46,026 nucleotides of DNA from Alphaproteobacteria bacterium HGW-Alphaproteobacteria-4 (GCA_002842855.1 PHEE01000016.1:1-46026); one strand, 5' to 3'; shown: positions 15,115 to 26,044, counted from the first letter of the stretch. Numbers and translations are program-made. Notes: generated by a model not told the origin, from the sequence alone.

Positions 15115-17346
15115 ATGACGGCGAACGACAGTGCAACCTACGAATGGACGGTTTCCGGGATGGACTGTGCGTCGTGCGCCGGCAAGGTCCGGGGTGCGGT
15201 CGAACGCCTGCCTGGCGTGAGCGACGTCGATGTGGCGCTGATGACCGAGCGGCTTCGGCTGACTCTGGATGAAGGGCAGACCCCTCGCAACCAGATCGAA
15301 GCAATCGTCAAGCGGCTCGGCTACGGGATCGCGGCGAAAGGATCGAGCCCCGATCGGAAAGGCTTCGTGCTGCCGGACGATGAGCAAGCGTCCCGTGCGG
15401 ACGGCTCGCGAGATGCCGCAGGACTCGAGCCCAACGCTGGATCGACAGGGCCCGAGAGCGGTCCCGGGCCCGGTTCGCGTTGGTATCAGACCGCGAAGGG
15501 CAGACTGGTGATCGGCACCGGTCTCCTCCTCGCGGCGGCATGGGCCGTGAAACTGCTCGCCTCCCAGGATGTGGCAACGTGGGCATTCATCCTCGCGACG
15601 CTCATTGGTGTCGCCCCTATCGCACGCCGCGCCGTCGCGTCCGCCAGAGCGGGGATGCCGTTCACGATCGAGATGCTGATGACAATCGCCGCCAGCGGCG
15701 CGCTCGTCATCGACGCCGCCGAGGAAGCGGCGCTCGTCGTCTTCCTCTTCGCCGTCGGGGAGGTTCTCGAAGGTGTTGCGGCGAACAAGGCCCGCGACGG
15801 GATCCGGGCGCTCGCTCGTCTGGTACCGAAGACCGCGATCCTGGAGATCGGCGGCCGGACTCGGGTGATACCAGCCGACCAGCTGCAGGTGGACCAGATC
15901 GTTCTGGTGCGCCCGGGAGACCGGGTCCCGGCAGATGGCGAAGTTATCGAGGGCACCTCGGGCGTCGATGAGAGCGCCGTCACGGGCGAGAGTGTGCCGA
16001 AGCTGAAGGAACCCGGTGCCTCCGTCTTTGCCGGCTCCATCAATTCCGAGGCGGCGCTGCGTGTTCGGGTCACCAAGTCGGCCGAGGACAACACCATTGC
16101 CCGTATCATCCGGCTGGTCGAGGAAGCGGAAAGCGCCCGGGCCCCGACCGAGCGCTTCATCGACCGTTTCAGCCGCATCTACATGCCGGCCGTCGTCGGA
16201 GTTGCGGTGCTGGTGGCCATCGTCCCGCCCCTCGCGTTCGGGCAAGGCTGGGATACGTGGATCTACCGGGCGCTCGCGCTTCTCCTGATCGGATGCCCCT
16301 GCGCGCTGGTGATCTCGGTACCGGCTTCCATCGCCTCTGCGCTTTCTTCAGGCGCGCGTCGCGGGCTGCTGATGAAAGGAGGCGCCGTGATCGAGGCCGC
16401 GGCGGCCACCACGCATGTCGCATTCGACAAGACCGGAACCCTGACCCACGGACGGCCGCGCGTCACGGACGTGGTGCCGATCTCGGGATCGGAGACAGAG
16501 GTGCTGGCGCTGGCTGCCGCCGTCGAAGCGGGGTCGAGCCATCCTCTGGCGGAGGCGATCCTGTCCCGCGCGGAAGCTGCGGGAGCGCCGTTCCTGGCCG
16601 CGACCGCCGCCAAAGCGCTTCCGGGCAAAGGGGCCGAAGCAGTCGTTGAGGGTGAAACCGCCTGGGTGGGCTCTCCACGGTTCGCCCGGGAGCGCGGTGT
16701 GTTGGACGACCACGCGCTCCGGGCGGTGGTCGGCATGGAAGATGAAGGCAAGACAGTCGTCGCGGTCTTCCGCCGGAGCCAGTTGGTCGGACTCGTAGCG
16801 CTCCGGGACGAACCCCGAGAGGATGCCGCCCGCGCGGTGCAGCAACTCAAGGCGCTTGGCATCGCGTCTGTGATGCTGACCGGCGACAACCGGCGCACGG
16901 CAGCAGCCATTTCCGCTGGGCTGGGCATTGACCATCGCGCCGAATTGATGCCCGAAGGCAAGGTCGCGGCGATCCGTGAGATGACCGCCAGGGACCGCGT
17001 GATGATGGTGGGCGACGGCATCAACGATGCCCCTGCGCTCGCCACCGCCCACATCGGAGTTGCCATGGGCTCCGGAACGGACGTCGCGCTTGAAACCGCC
17101 GACGCCGCGATCCTGCGCAATCGCGTGACCGATGTGGCCGGCAAGATTCGCCTTGCTCGCGCAGCCATGGCGAACATCAGGCAAAATGTGGCGATCGCGC
17201 TCGGCCTCAAGGCGGTGTTTCTGGTGACGACGATCCTCGGCATTACCGGGCTGTGGATCGCGATCCTTGCAGATACCGGCGCGACGGTGCTCGTCACACT
17301 GAACGCGCTGCGGCTTCTTGCGTTTGATCCGGAACGTGAGGCCTGA
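15115..17346 (+). CDS. zntA: P1B-type ATPase exporting Zn/Cd/Pb (ZntA/CadA)
   Basis: A 743-aa heavy-metal ATPase of the inner membrane. One N-terminal metal domain carries GMDCASC (15-21), followed by a Pro/Gly-rich linker. The phosphatase loop has TGES (290-293), the channel CPC is at 394-396, and the phosphorylation site DKTGT at 438-442. SSHPLAEA marks the nucleotide-binding SEHP-type motif and GDGINDAPALA the hinge. The last helix has LADTGATVLVTLNALRLL, with the Asp typical of Zn/Cd/Pb pumps. The ATG at 15115 with GGAAGGG upstream is preferred over the adjoining GTG at 15112. Expression is expected under the divergent MerR-type sensor. Confidence 0.93.
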   Translation: MTANDSATYEWTVSGMDCASCAGKVRGAVERLPGVSDVDVALMTERLRLTLDEGQTPRNQIEAIVKRLGYGIAAKGSSPDRKGFVLPDDEQASRADGSRDAAGLEPNAGSTGPESGPGPGSRWYQTAKGRLVIGTGLLLAAAWAVKLLASQDVATWAFILATLIGVAPIARRAVASARAGMPFTIEMLMTIAASGALVIDAAEEAALVVFLFAVGEVLEGVAANKARDGIRALARLVPKTAILEIGGRTRVIPADQLQVDQIVLVRPGDRVPADGEVIEGTSGVDESAVTGESVPKLKEPGASVFAGSINSEAALRVRVTKSAEDNTIARIIRLVEEAESARAPTERFIDRFSRIYMPAVVGVAVLVAIVPPLAFGQGWDTWIYRALALLLIGCPCALVISVPASIASALSSGARRGLLMKGGAVIEAAAATTHVAFDKTGTLTHGRPRVTDVVPISGSETEVLALAAAVEAGSSHPLAEAILSRAEAAGAPFLAATAAKALPGKGAEAVVEGETAWVGSPRFARERGVLDDHALRAVVGMEDEGKTVVAVFRRSQLVGLVALRDEPREDAARAVQQLKALGIASVMLTGDNRRTAAAISAGLGIDHRAELMPEGKVAAIREMTARDRVMMVGDGINDAPALATAHIGVAMGSGTDVALETADAAILRNRVTDVAGKIRLARAAMANIRQNVAIALGLKAVFLVTTILGITGLWIAILADTGATVLVTLNALRLLAFDPEREA

Positions 17347-17445
17347 GATCAGATCATCGGCAGGGCGATGGTTCCGCTGCCATGCCGCAGGGCCGAGCGC
17401 TGAGAACATAAACCTCGGGGTACTGTTCCGCCGCGAGTGCTCAAC

Positions 17446-17843
17446 ATGCTGCAACTGGAATCGGGCTTCTGCTCGGTTTCGCGCTGGTGGCCGCCATCTG
17501 GTCGCGCACCACTACGGGGCTATTGGCCGTCCGGGGCGTGAAGCCGAACTCGAAAGAGAGACCGCAGGCGGCGATCATGGTGGCGTTCGTCGGGCTGCTC
17601 GCGCTCCACACGATTGAAATCCTGGCTTTCGCCGCAGTCTACAGGGCGCTGCAGGGCTGGGGCGTGGGAGGCTTCGACGGCAGCTACGACCCATGCTGGA
17701 GCGGCCTGATCTACTTCTCCGGCGTCAACTTCGCCACGCTCGGGTACACGCAGATCGAGGCAACCGGGCCGATACGGATGGTCAACATGATGCAGTCGCT
17801 CGGCGGCTTCATGGTGCTGACCTGGTCGGCGACGTTCCTCTAA
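17446..17843 (+). pseudogene. Ion channel (two-pore K+ channel-like), apparently frameshifted
   Basis: Residues read from 17487 give a membrane protein with a pore loop, VNFATLGYTQIEATGPIRMVN, close to the TxGYG-type filter of bacterial ion channel (Ion_trans_2) proteins. The first helix, GLLLGFALVAAIW, extends upstream in frame to about 17460 but has no ATG or GTG there. A plausible start, ATGCTGCAACTGGAA at 17446, is one base out of frame. At the other end TAA follows ATFL early, while the adjacent frame continues as TRSANWPG. Both breaks fit single-base losses. A shorter protein starting with GTG at 17487 (118 aa) remains possible. Confidence 0.6.
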
Positions 17844-17896
17844 CTCGGTCTGCGAACTGGCCTGGCGCGAGTAGCAGCCGACGACCATGGGGAATG

Positions 17897-18358
17897 TCAG
17901 TTTGCCTCCGACACCCTCTCTTGGTATCGGCGCTCGCGCTCTGGCCATGTGCTCTTGATGTAGTCGAGAACGGCGCGGATGTCCGCGTCGCTCAGCACGT
18001 CTGCGAAGCCGGGCATGTCGCTCTCGTATCCGCCGCCGACCACGGCGGCGGTGCCTTCCCTAACGATGCGGAACAGGACATCGTCAGGATGGTGCCAGGT
18101 GTGGCCGCTGGCGTCGTGGGGTGGCGCCGGCAACCGGCCGGACGGAAGCGGCGAGCGCCAGCCCGGCTGGCCCTCCAGTTCCGCGCCGTGGCAGGCGGCG
18201 CACTGATCCGCATAGATCTGGCGTCCTTGCGCGATGATGTCCGCCGACGCCACGGCGGTGGATGCGGTACCGGCATAACGCCAGCCAGCAAAGACCGCGA
18301 GGATCACACCTCCGACGACCAGACCGATCACGACAGTATTTCGGAGAGCTTTTTTCAA
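17897..18358 (-). CDS. Membrane-anchored c-type cytochrome
   Basis: A 153-aa cytochrome c. An uncleaved N-terminal helix (about residues 8-28) anchors it, with the heme domain in the periplasm. The heme site CAACH is at 53-57 and a likely axial Met115 lies in YESDMPGF. The start codon is TTG with GGGGAT upstream; no ATG is better placed. It is convergent with the ion channel and divergent from the copper genes. Such cytochromes can receive electrons from or pass them to multicopper oxidases, but pairing with the oxidase at 18911 is inference. Confidence 0.88.
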   Translation of the reverse strand: MKKALRNTVVIGLVVGGVILAVFAGWRYAGTASTAVASADIIAQGRQIYADQCAACHGAELEGQPGWRSPLPSGRLPAPPHDASGHTWHHPDDVLFRIVREGTAAVVGGGYESDMPGFADVLSDADIRAVLDYIKSTWPERERRYQERVSEAN

Positions 18359-18439
18359 GACGTCTATCCCCGATCACTGCGGAATAACATTCGCGTTTGG
18401 TCGAGACCACGTTGTGCCAGCGGCGAGGCGCCTGCGACA

Positions 18440-18838
18440 ATGGACATTCTCGTGAGCAATGCCTATCTTTGCAGCATGCTCGAACGTGTCGTCACCATGC
18501 TTGCCATACTCGCGATCACCGTGGTGACGACGGTGACCTCCGCGCATGCGACACGCATGAGCATGAATTCCGGTGTGGATCACGCGATGCATGTCGCCGA
18601 CATGATGCACTCTCCGGTCATTTCGGGCTTCGACTGTGACGCTGGAGAGCACTGTGGATCGGCCGATGCCGAGATGTGCGAGTTCGTATGCGCAGGCCTC
18701 TCTGCCTTCCTGACGTCGGCAGGCGAGGAAGCCGGGCACGCCTACGGCGCCGCCAGTCATGACGTCCCGTCCGCGGCAATCCACGTCAGCCGTGCGCCGG
18801 GACTGAACGAACGACCTCCCAAGCTCCGTCTCCTCTGA
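18440..18838 (+). CDS. Small secreted His/Met/Cys-rich protein, likely copper related
   Basis: A protein of up to 132 aa with a clear signal peptide (MLERVVTMLAILAITVVTTVTSAHA when started at 18476). The mature part is rich in metal ligands: MSMNSGVDHAMHVADMMH, then FDCDAGEHC and MCEFVC. Such Met/His/Cys content in a periplasmic protein next to a multicopper oxidase suggests copper binding, but I do not recognise a named family. The start is uncertain (18440, GTG 18452 or 18476), with no strong ribosome site at any of them. It is followed by a hairpin and the oxidase gene. Confidence 0.65.
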   Translation: MDILVSNAYLCSMLERVVTMLAILAITVVTTVTSAHATRMSMNSGVDHAMHVADMMHSPVISGFDCDAGEHCGSADAEMCEFVCAGLSAFLTSAGEEAGHAYGAASHDVPSAAIHVSRAPGLNERPPKLRLL

Positions 18839-18840
18839 GC

Positions 18841-18865
18841 GCGCCCGGGCAGACGCCCGAGGCGC
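18841..18865 (+). terminator. Hairpin between small secreted protein and oxidase
   Basis: GCGCC (18841-18845) and GGGC (18847-18850) pair with GCCC (18855-18858) and GGCGC (18861-18865) around an AGAC loop. It could end or attenuate transcription before the oxidase. A second small hairpin, CGGGAC-GGAA-GTCCCG (18884-18899), lies just before the oxidase ribosome site. Confidence 0.4.
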
Positions 18866-18910
18866 CCCATCGGTATTGATGAACGGGACGGAAGTCCCGA
18901 GGAGACGACC

Positions 18911-20464
18911 ATGAACATGCTTTCTCGACGCGGCTTTCTTGCCGCAAGTGCGGCCGCCATTGGCGCTGCACACTTGCCCCGCATCGCCTTCGCGCAAGGG
19001 GTGGCGCCGATCAGCCTCTCCGCTGCGACGCGCACGCTCGACATCGACGGTCGCGCTGCCACGGTCTTCGGGCTTGCCGGCCCCGGCGGTCAGGGACTGA
19101 TCCTCGACCCCGGCCAGAGGTTCCGGGTCGATCTGACCAACGACCTGGACGTCGGTACCATCATCCACTGGCACGGACAGATCCCGCCCAACGCGCAGGA
19201 CGGTGTGCCGGACATGCCGATGCCCCTCCTCGCACCGGGTGAAACCCGATCCTACGACTTCGAGGCACGGCCCGGCACGCACTGGATGCACAGCCATGTG
19301 CCCACCCAGGAGATGCAGCTGCTCGCCGCGCCGCTGATCGTGCGCTCGGCCGAGGACGTTGCTGCCGACCGGCAAGACGTCGTGATGTTCCTTCATGACT
19401 TCTCCTTCAAGGCCCCCGAGGAGGTTCTGGCCGAGATCGGCGCAGGTCATGGCGGCGGGCACGGCGCGGGCCATGGTGCCGGTGCATTGCCCGATCAGGG
19501 CGCTCCCATGGGAGGCATGGGGGCGATGCAGGGCATGGATCACGGGGCCATGGGCCATGGCGCCACGGGCGGCATGCCGATGGGCAACATGCCCCGAATG
19601 GGCGGGATGATGGGTATGGGCGGCCAGATGGGCGGCATGGCCATGGACCTGAACGACTATGACTGGGACGCCTATCTCGCCAATGACCAGACCCTGTCGG
19701 ACCCGGAGGTGGTCCAGGTCGAGCGCGGTGGCCGTATCCGGCTTCGGGTCATCAACGCCGCTGCGGCGACGGTATTCTGGATCGAGACCGGCGGTGCCGA
19801 GGCGCGGCTGGTCGCGGTAGATGGGCACGCGGTCGAACCTCTCGCCGGCACGCGGTTCGGTCTGGCAATGGGCCAGCGTCTGGACATCGAGATCGACCTG
19901 CCGCACGAAGGCGGCGCCTGGCCGATCCTCGCCCTGCGCGAAGGCGCGCGCGAGCGCACCGGCCTGATCCTCGCCACGCAGGGTGCCGAAGTGCGGCGTC
20001 TCGATGCAATGGCGGATGCCGAAGCGCCCGCGTTCGACACCGATCTGGCGCAGGAGGCGCGCCTCATCGCGCTGGACGCTCTGCCGGATCGACCCGTGGA
20101 CCGCAGCCAGATGCTGATGCTGGGCGGTTCGATGCAGCCGTACGTCTGGACGATAAACGGGGCAGTCTGGGGCCAGCACCAGCCGATCACCGCACGCAGC
20201 GGTGAGCGGGTCGTGCTGTCGTTCCACAACATGTCGATGATGGCGCACCCGATGCATCTGCACGGCCATGTGTTCCAGGTCGTCGGGCTGAACGGGCGTC
20301 GGGTCGCCGGTGCACTACGCGACACGGTTCACGTGCCACCGATGTCGATGGTCGATGTCGCCCTCGATGTCGGTGAGGCCGCCCGATGGATGCTGCATTG
20401 CCACCACATGCCGCACCTTACGACGGGGATGATGACCGAATTCGCGGTCACGGCGTCCGTCTGA
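18911..20464 (+). CDS. Multicopper oxidase (CopA/CueO-type), Tat-exported
   Basis: A 517-aa periplasmic multicopper oxidase likely to oxidise Cu(I) to the less toxic Cu(II). It starts with a Tat signal, SRRGFLAASAA. All four copper-ligand groups are visible: HWHG (86-89), HWMHSH (124-129), HPMHLHGH (446-453) and HCHHMPHLTTGM (496-507, type 1 Cys497 and Met507). A His/Gly then Met/Gly-rich insert (about 178-244) resembles the Met-rich copper-loading regions of CueO and PcoA. The ribosome site GAGGAG precedes ATG 18911. Genes downstream in the same direction continue the copper set. Confidence 0.92.
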   Translation: MNMLSRRGFLAASAAAIGAAHLPRIAFAQGVAPISLSAATRTLDIDGRAATVFGLAGPGGQGLILDPGQRFRVDLTNDLDVGTIIHWHGQIPPNAQDGVPDMPMPLLAPGETRSYDFEARPGTHWMHSHVPTQEMQLLAAPLIVRSAEDVAADRQDVVMFLHDFSFKAPEEVLAEIGAGHGGGHGAGHGAGALPDQGAPMGGMGAMQGMDHGAMGHGATGGMPMGNMPRMGGMMGMGGQMGGMAMDLNDYDWDAYLANDQTLSDPEVVQVERGGRIRLRVINAAAATVFWIETGGAEARLVAVDGHAVEPLAGTRFGLAMGQRLDIEIDLPHEGGAWPILALREGARERTGLILATQGAEVRRLDAMADAEAPAFDTDLAQEARLIALDALPDRPVDRSQMLMLGGSMQPYVWTINGAVWGQHQPITARSGERVVLSFHNMSMMAHPMHLHGHVFQVVGLNGRRVAGALRDTVHVPPMSMVDVALDVGEAARWMLHCHHMPHLTTGMMTEFAVTASV

Positions 20465-20584
20465 TCCCAGCGGGTCGTCCGGACATGGCGCCCCGCCCGG
20501 CACCGATCCTGGTCTGTCCTGCCCCATGTTGTCGTGAGGGCCGGCCAAAAGACGCACCCTGCGGGTAAAAATCAGGAGGATGAG

Positions 20585-20713
20585 ATGATGAACTGGAACG
20601 ACATGGGCCCCGGAATGGGTTTCGGAATGGGGTTTGGCTGGCTCTTCGGCCTGCTGATCCTCGTGCTGCTGGTTTTGGCCATAGCAGCGCTGATCAAGTA
20701 TCTTCGGAAATAG
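20585..20713 (+). CDS. Small single-pass membrane protein, 42 aa
   Basis: A 42-aa protein starting ATG ATG at 20585, with a near-perfect AGGAGG five bases upstream. A Met/Gly-rich N-terminus (MMNWNDMGPGMGFGMGFG) is followed by one transmembrane helix (WLFGLLILVLLVLAIAALIK) and a basic end. The Met-rich segment and the position between the oxidase and DUF302 suggest a copper-linked role. No family is claimed. It is too short for most gene finders. Confidence 0.75.
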   Translation: MMNWNDMGPGMGFGMGFGWLFGLLILVLLVLAIAALIKYLRK

Positions 20714-20729
20714 AAAAAAGGAGTTGGCA

Positions 20730-21116
20730 ATGACCTACACGATCAATCGAATGTTCCCCGACGCCGGTATCGACGACGTCGACGCTCGCGCGCGGAAGGC
20801 CCTCACCGACCACGGCTTCGGCATCCTGACCGAGATCGACGTCAAGGCGACGATGAAGAAGAAGCTAGATGTCGAGATGCCCGCCTACCGCATCCTCGGC
20901 GCCTGCAACCCCAAGATGGCGCATCAGGCCATCGGGATCGAACCGCGCGTCGGTGCGATGCTGCCATGCAACGTCATCCTGCGCGAGGTCGACGGTGGCG
21001 TGGAAGTCAGCGCCATCGATCCTGTGGCGTCGATGCAGGCGATTGAGAACGCCGAACTGACGGCCGTGGCGGGCGAGGTGCGCGACCTCCTGGCGAAGGC
21101 CGTCGCGGCGGTCTGA
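20730..21116 (+). CDS. DUF302 domain-containing protein
   Basis: A 128-aa DUF302 protein. The family core is visible: LTDHGFGILTEIDVKATMKKKL, MPAYRILGACNPKMAHQAI, then IGIEPRVGAMLPCNVILRE. The family is common in metal and redox stress loci but its activity is unknown. The ATG at 20730 has AAGGAG upstream; a TTG six bases earlier is less likely. No signal peptide is seen, so it should be cytoplasmic. It sits 16 bp after the 42-aa membrane protein and one base before the TVP38/TMEM64 gene. Confidence 0.9.
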   Translation: MTYTINRMFPDAGIDDVDARARKALTDHGFGILTEIDVKATMKKKLDVEMPAYRILGACNPKMAHQAIGIEPRVGAMLPCNVILREVDGGVEVSAIDPVASMQAIENAELTAVAGEVRDLLAKAVAAV

Positions 21117-21117
21117 G

Positions 21118-21792
21118 ATGAGCCTGCGCGCCGCCATCCTCACGGGCCTAGCGATCCTCGGGATCGGACTGCTCGCTGTCTGGCAGTTCGCGCCTTCGGT
21201 GTTCGCCGAGGCGCGCAGCCTCCTGGACGTCGAGCGTCTGGAAATGCTGGTGGCGCGCGCCGGTCTCTGGGGGCCGGTCCTGATCGTCACGCTCATGACC
21301 GTCGCGGTCGTGGCCAGCCCCATCCCGAGCGCGCCGATCGCACTGGCGGCCGGAGCGGCCTACGGACATCTCTGGGGGACCGTGCAGGTCGTCATCGGCG
21401 CCGAGCTCGGGGCGCTGATCGCCTTCTGTCTCGCACGGGTTCTGGGGCATGATGTCTTGCGGCGGGTGTTCGGTGATCGCGTCGATGCCGGGCTTCTCGG
21501 CTCGCAGACCGCGTTGACGGCGACGGTCTTTGCCAGCCGCCTGATGCCCTTCGTGTCCTTCGACATGATCAGCTACGCGGCCGGACTGAGCCGATTGCAC
21601 GCCTGGCGTTTCGCCTTCGCAACATTGGCGGGGATCATCCCGGCAAGCTTCCTGCTGGCCCATTTCGGCGGTGAGGCGGTTAGCGGAGACCTCGGCCGCG
21701 CGACATGGGCGGTGCTCGGACTCGGGCTTGTGACGGGGCTGCCGCTGCTCTGGGTGGCGCTGCGGCAAAAGCCTGAAAAGGAAAATCCATGA
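21118..21792 (+). CDS. TVP38/TMEM64 family membrane protein
   Basis: A 224-aa inner membrane protein of the TVP38/TMEM64 (DedA-like, SNARE-associated) family. Family marks are SPIPSAPIALAAGAAYGHLWGTVQVVIGAELGALIAFCLAR (about residues 62-105) and MPFVSFDMISYAAGLSR (about 141-158), with hydrophobic helices throughout. The family is thought to handle lipid or small-molecule transport and is often found with mercury and copper genes. Its stop overlaps the next start by four bases, and it begins one base after DUF302, indicating one transcript. Confidence 0.9.
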   Translation: MSLRAAILTGLAILGIGLLAVWQFAPSVFAEARSLLDVERLEMLVARAGLWGPVLIVTLMTVAVVASPIPSAPIALAAGAAYGHLWGTVQVVIGAELGALIAFCLARVLGHDVLRRVFGDRVDAGLLGSQTALTATVFASRLMPFVSFDMISYAAGLSRLHAWRFAFATLAGIIPASFLLAHFGGEAVSGDLGRATWAVLGLGLVTGLPLLWVALRQKPEKENP

Positions 21793-23099
21793 CGAAAAGC
21801 GATTACGAGAAGAACAGCATCACCCTGCCTGGCGCGGTCGCCATGGGCACCGGCGTGATGATCGGCGCGGGCATCTTCGCGCTGACCGGGCAGATCGCCG
21901 AATTGGCCGGGCCTCTCTTCCCGCTCTCGTTTGTCGTCGGCGCCATCGTGACAGCCTTCAGCGCCTACACCTACATCAAGATGTCGAACGCATACCCGTC
22001 TGCGGGCGGCATCGGGATGATCCTGAAGAAAGCCTACGGACCAACGACGGTCGCGGCGGGCGCCGCTCTCCTGATGGCGCTATCGATGGTCATCAACGAA
22101 AGCCTCGTCGCGCGCACCTTCGGAACCTACACCCTGCGAGCCTTCGGCGGTGATCCGGACAGCGTTCTCGTCCCAATCCTCGGCGTCGGGCTGATCGTCT
22201 TCGCCTGGCTCGTGAATGTGTCGGGCAACCGGTCCGTCGGGCTGTTCTCCATCGTCATGGCCGTACTCAAGGTGGGCGGCATCGCGCTGTTCGGGGCAGC
22301 CGGCCTCTGGGCGAGCGGCATCTCGTTCGAGGCGACGGGTGGAGACATGGGCGCCACCGGCTTCGTGGCGTCGGTTGCGCTGTCGATCCTGGCCTTCAAG
22401 GGCTTCACCACCATCACCAACAGCGGCGCAGAGGTCACCGACCCGCACCGCAATGTGGGCCGGGCCATCATCTGGTCGATTGCCATCTGCGTCGTCGTCT
22501 ATCTGCTGGTGGCCTTCGCGGTCGGCTCCAGCCTGCCGCTCGACCGTATCGTGGCGGCGAAGGACTACGCGTTGGCCGAAGCGGCCCAGCCCTCCCTCGG
22601 TCAGACCGGCTTCTACCTGACGGTGGCGCTGGCGCTGGTGGCCACGGCGTCAGGTCTGATCGCCAGCGTGTTCGCGGTCTCGCGGATGCTGGCGATGCTG
22701 ACCGACATGAAAATGATCCCGCACAGCCATTTCGGGATGCCGGGCGCAATCAAGGACCACACGCTCGTCTACACCGTCGTGATCGCAGGATTCCTGACAA
22801 TTTTCTTCGACCTCAGCCGGATCGCTTCGCTCGGGGCCTTCTTCTATCTGGTGATGGACATGATCATCCACTTCGGCGTGTTCCGGCATCTGCGCGAGGA
22901 AATCGGCGCTCGGGGCTGGGTGTTGCTGACGGCAATCGCCTTCGATTCCGTGGTCCTAGCCGCCTTTGCCGGGATGAAGTGGCAGTCCGACCCCTTGATC
23001 GTCGTCCTGGGTGCGATCGGCATGGCGCTGGTGTTCCTGTTTGTCGGGATCTTCCTCGCACGCAATCCCGCCCCGGAAGATGCTCACGACCACCAATGA
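21789..23099 (+). CDS. APC family amino acid/amine permease
   Basis: A 436-aa membrane transporter with about 12 helices of the APC superfamily. The opening GAVAMGTGVMIGAGIFALTGQ is the classic first helix with its unwound Gly-rich substrate site, and FKGFTTITNSGAEVTDPHRNVGRAI is the helix 6 region. The substrate is not clear. It overlaps the TVP38 gene by four bases and is followed by the copA promoter, so it closes this transcript. Permeases of this type often travel with copper ATPase genes in proteobacterial islands, for reasons not known to me. Confidence 0.88.
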   Translation: MTKSDYEKNSITLPGAVAMGTGVMIGAGIFALTGQIAELAGPLFPLSFVVGAIVTAFSAYTYIKMSNAYPSAGGIGMILKKAYGPTTVAAGAALLMALSMVINESLVARTFGTYTLRAFGGDPDSVLVPILGVGLIVFAWLVNVSGNRSVGLFSIVMAVLKVGGIALFGAAGLWASGISFEATGGDMGATGFVASVALSILAFKGFTTITNSGAEVTDPHRNVGRAIIWSIAICVVVYLLVAFAVGSSLPLDRIVAAKDYALAEAAQPSLGQTGFYLTVALALVATASGLIASVFAVSRMLAMLTDMKMIPHSHFGMPGAIKDHTLVYTVVIAGFLTIFFDLSRIASLGAFFYLVMDMIIHFGVFRHLREEIGARGWVLLTAIAFDSVVLAAFAGMKWQSDPLIVVLGAIGMALVFLFVGIFLARNPAPEDAHDHQ

Positions 23100-23105
23100 A
23101 AGAGC

Positions 23106-23136
23106 TTGAGCTTCCAACGGCTGGAGGCTGCAAGCT
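23106..23136 (+). promoter_or_regulatory. CueR-like MerR-type promoter of copA
   Basis: TTGAGC (23106-23111) and CAAGCT (23131-23136) are 19 bp apart. The spacer contains AGCTTCC (23109-23115) and GGAGGCT (23123-23129), an inverted pair with 6 of 7 matches and a 7-base centre, the layout of CueR/HmrR operators. It lies 30 bp before copA. No cueR gene is in the window. Confidence 0.75.
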
Positions 23137-23165
23137 GAAACGAAATACTGAAAGGCTGGCAAAAC

Positions 23166-25499
<2,334 letters not shown>

Positions 25500-25538
25500 T
25501 CTGCCAGCCCACACATCCAACCTCGAAAGGAACATCAG

Positions 25539-26018
25539 ATGACCCAAGACATGTTTTCCCGCCGCAAGCTCCTGATCGGCACAGCTGCGCTGGCGGCTGC
25601 GTCGCCCTTGAGGGCTCTGGCGCAAGGCGCCGGTCCGGCGATCCACGTGATGAAGGACCCCAACTGCGGCTGCTGCTCGGCTTGGATCGAGATCCTCGAG
25701 AACGACGGCTTCGCCGTCACGACCGAGGCGAGCGCCGGGACGCTTCTGATGCGCTACAAGCTGGACAACGGCATCCCGCAGGAGATGGTCTCCTGCCATA
25801 CGGGTCGTGTGGATGGTTACATTATCGAGGGTCACGTCCCTGTTGCCGACATTCGCCGTCTCCTGCTGGAACGCCCCGACGCGGTCGGCCTCGCAGTGCC
25901 AGGCATGCCCTACGGCTCGCCCGGGATGGGACCGGAAAGCCAGCGCGAGGCCTACGACGTGTTTCTGATCCGGCGCGACGGATCGAACGAGGTCTTTACC
26001 AGCTACGCTGCTGCCTGA
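25539..26018 (+). CDS. DUF411 metal-binding protein, Tat-exported
   Basis: A 159-aa DUF411 protein. The twin-arginine start SRRKLLIGTAALAAASPLRALA gives export to the periplasm. The mature domain opens with IHVMKDPNCGCCSAWIEIL, holding the conserved Cys43, Cys45 and Cys46, and continues with VSCHTGRVDGYIIEGHVP. The family is commonly linked with copper and silver resistance. It follows copA by about 40 bp with AAAGGA before its ATG, so it is probably co-transcribed. Role as a periplasmic copper binder is inference from context. Confidence 0.9.
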   Translation: MTQDMFSRRKLLIGTAALAAASPLRALAQGAGPAIHVMKDPNCGCCSAWIEILENDGFAVTTEASAGTLLMRYKLDNGIPQEMVSCHTGRVDGYIIEGHVPVADIRRLLLERPDAVGLAVPGMPYGSPGMGPESQREAYDVFLIRRDGSNEVFTSYAAA

Positions 26019-26044
26019 CCTTGAGGCTCCAATTCGGCTCTTGA

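Noticed and set aside
18374..20269. A 631-codon minus-strand frame across the multicopper oxidase.
   Set aside because: The plus strand encodes all copper-ligand motifs; the opposite frame has no recognisable domain and is His/Arg biased as shadows are.
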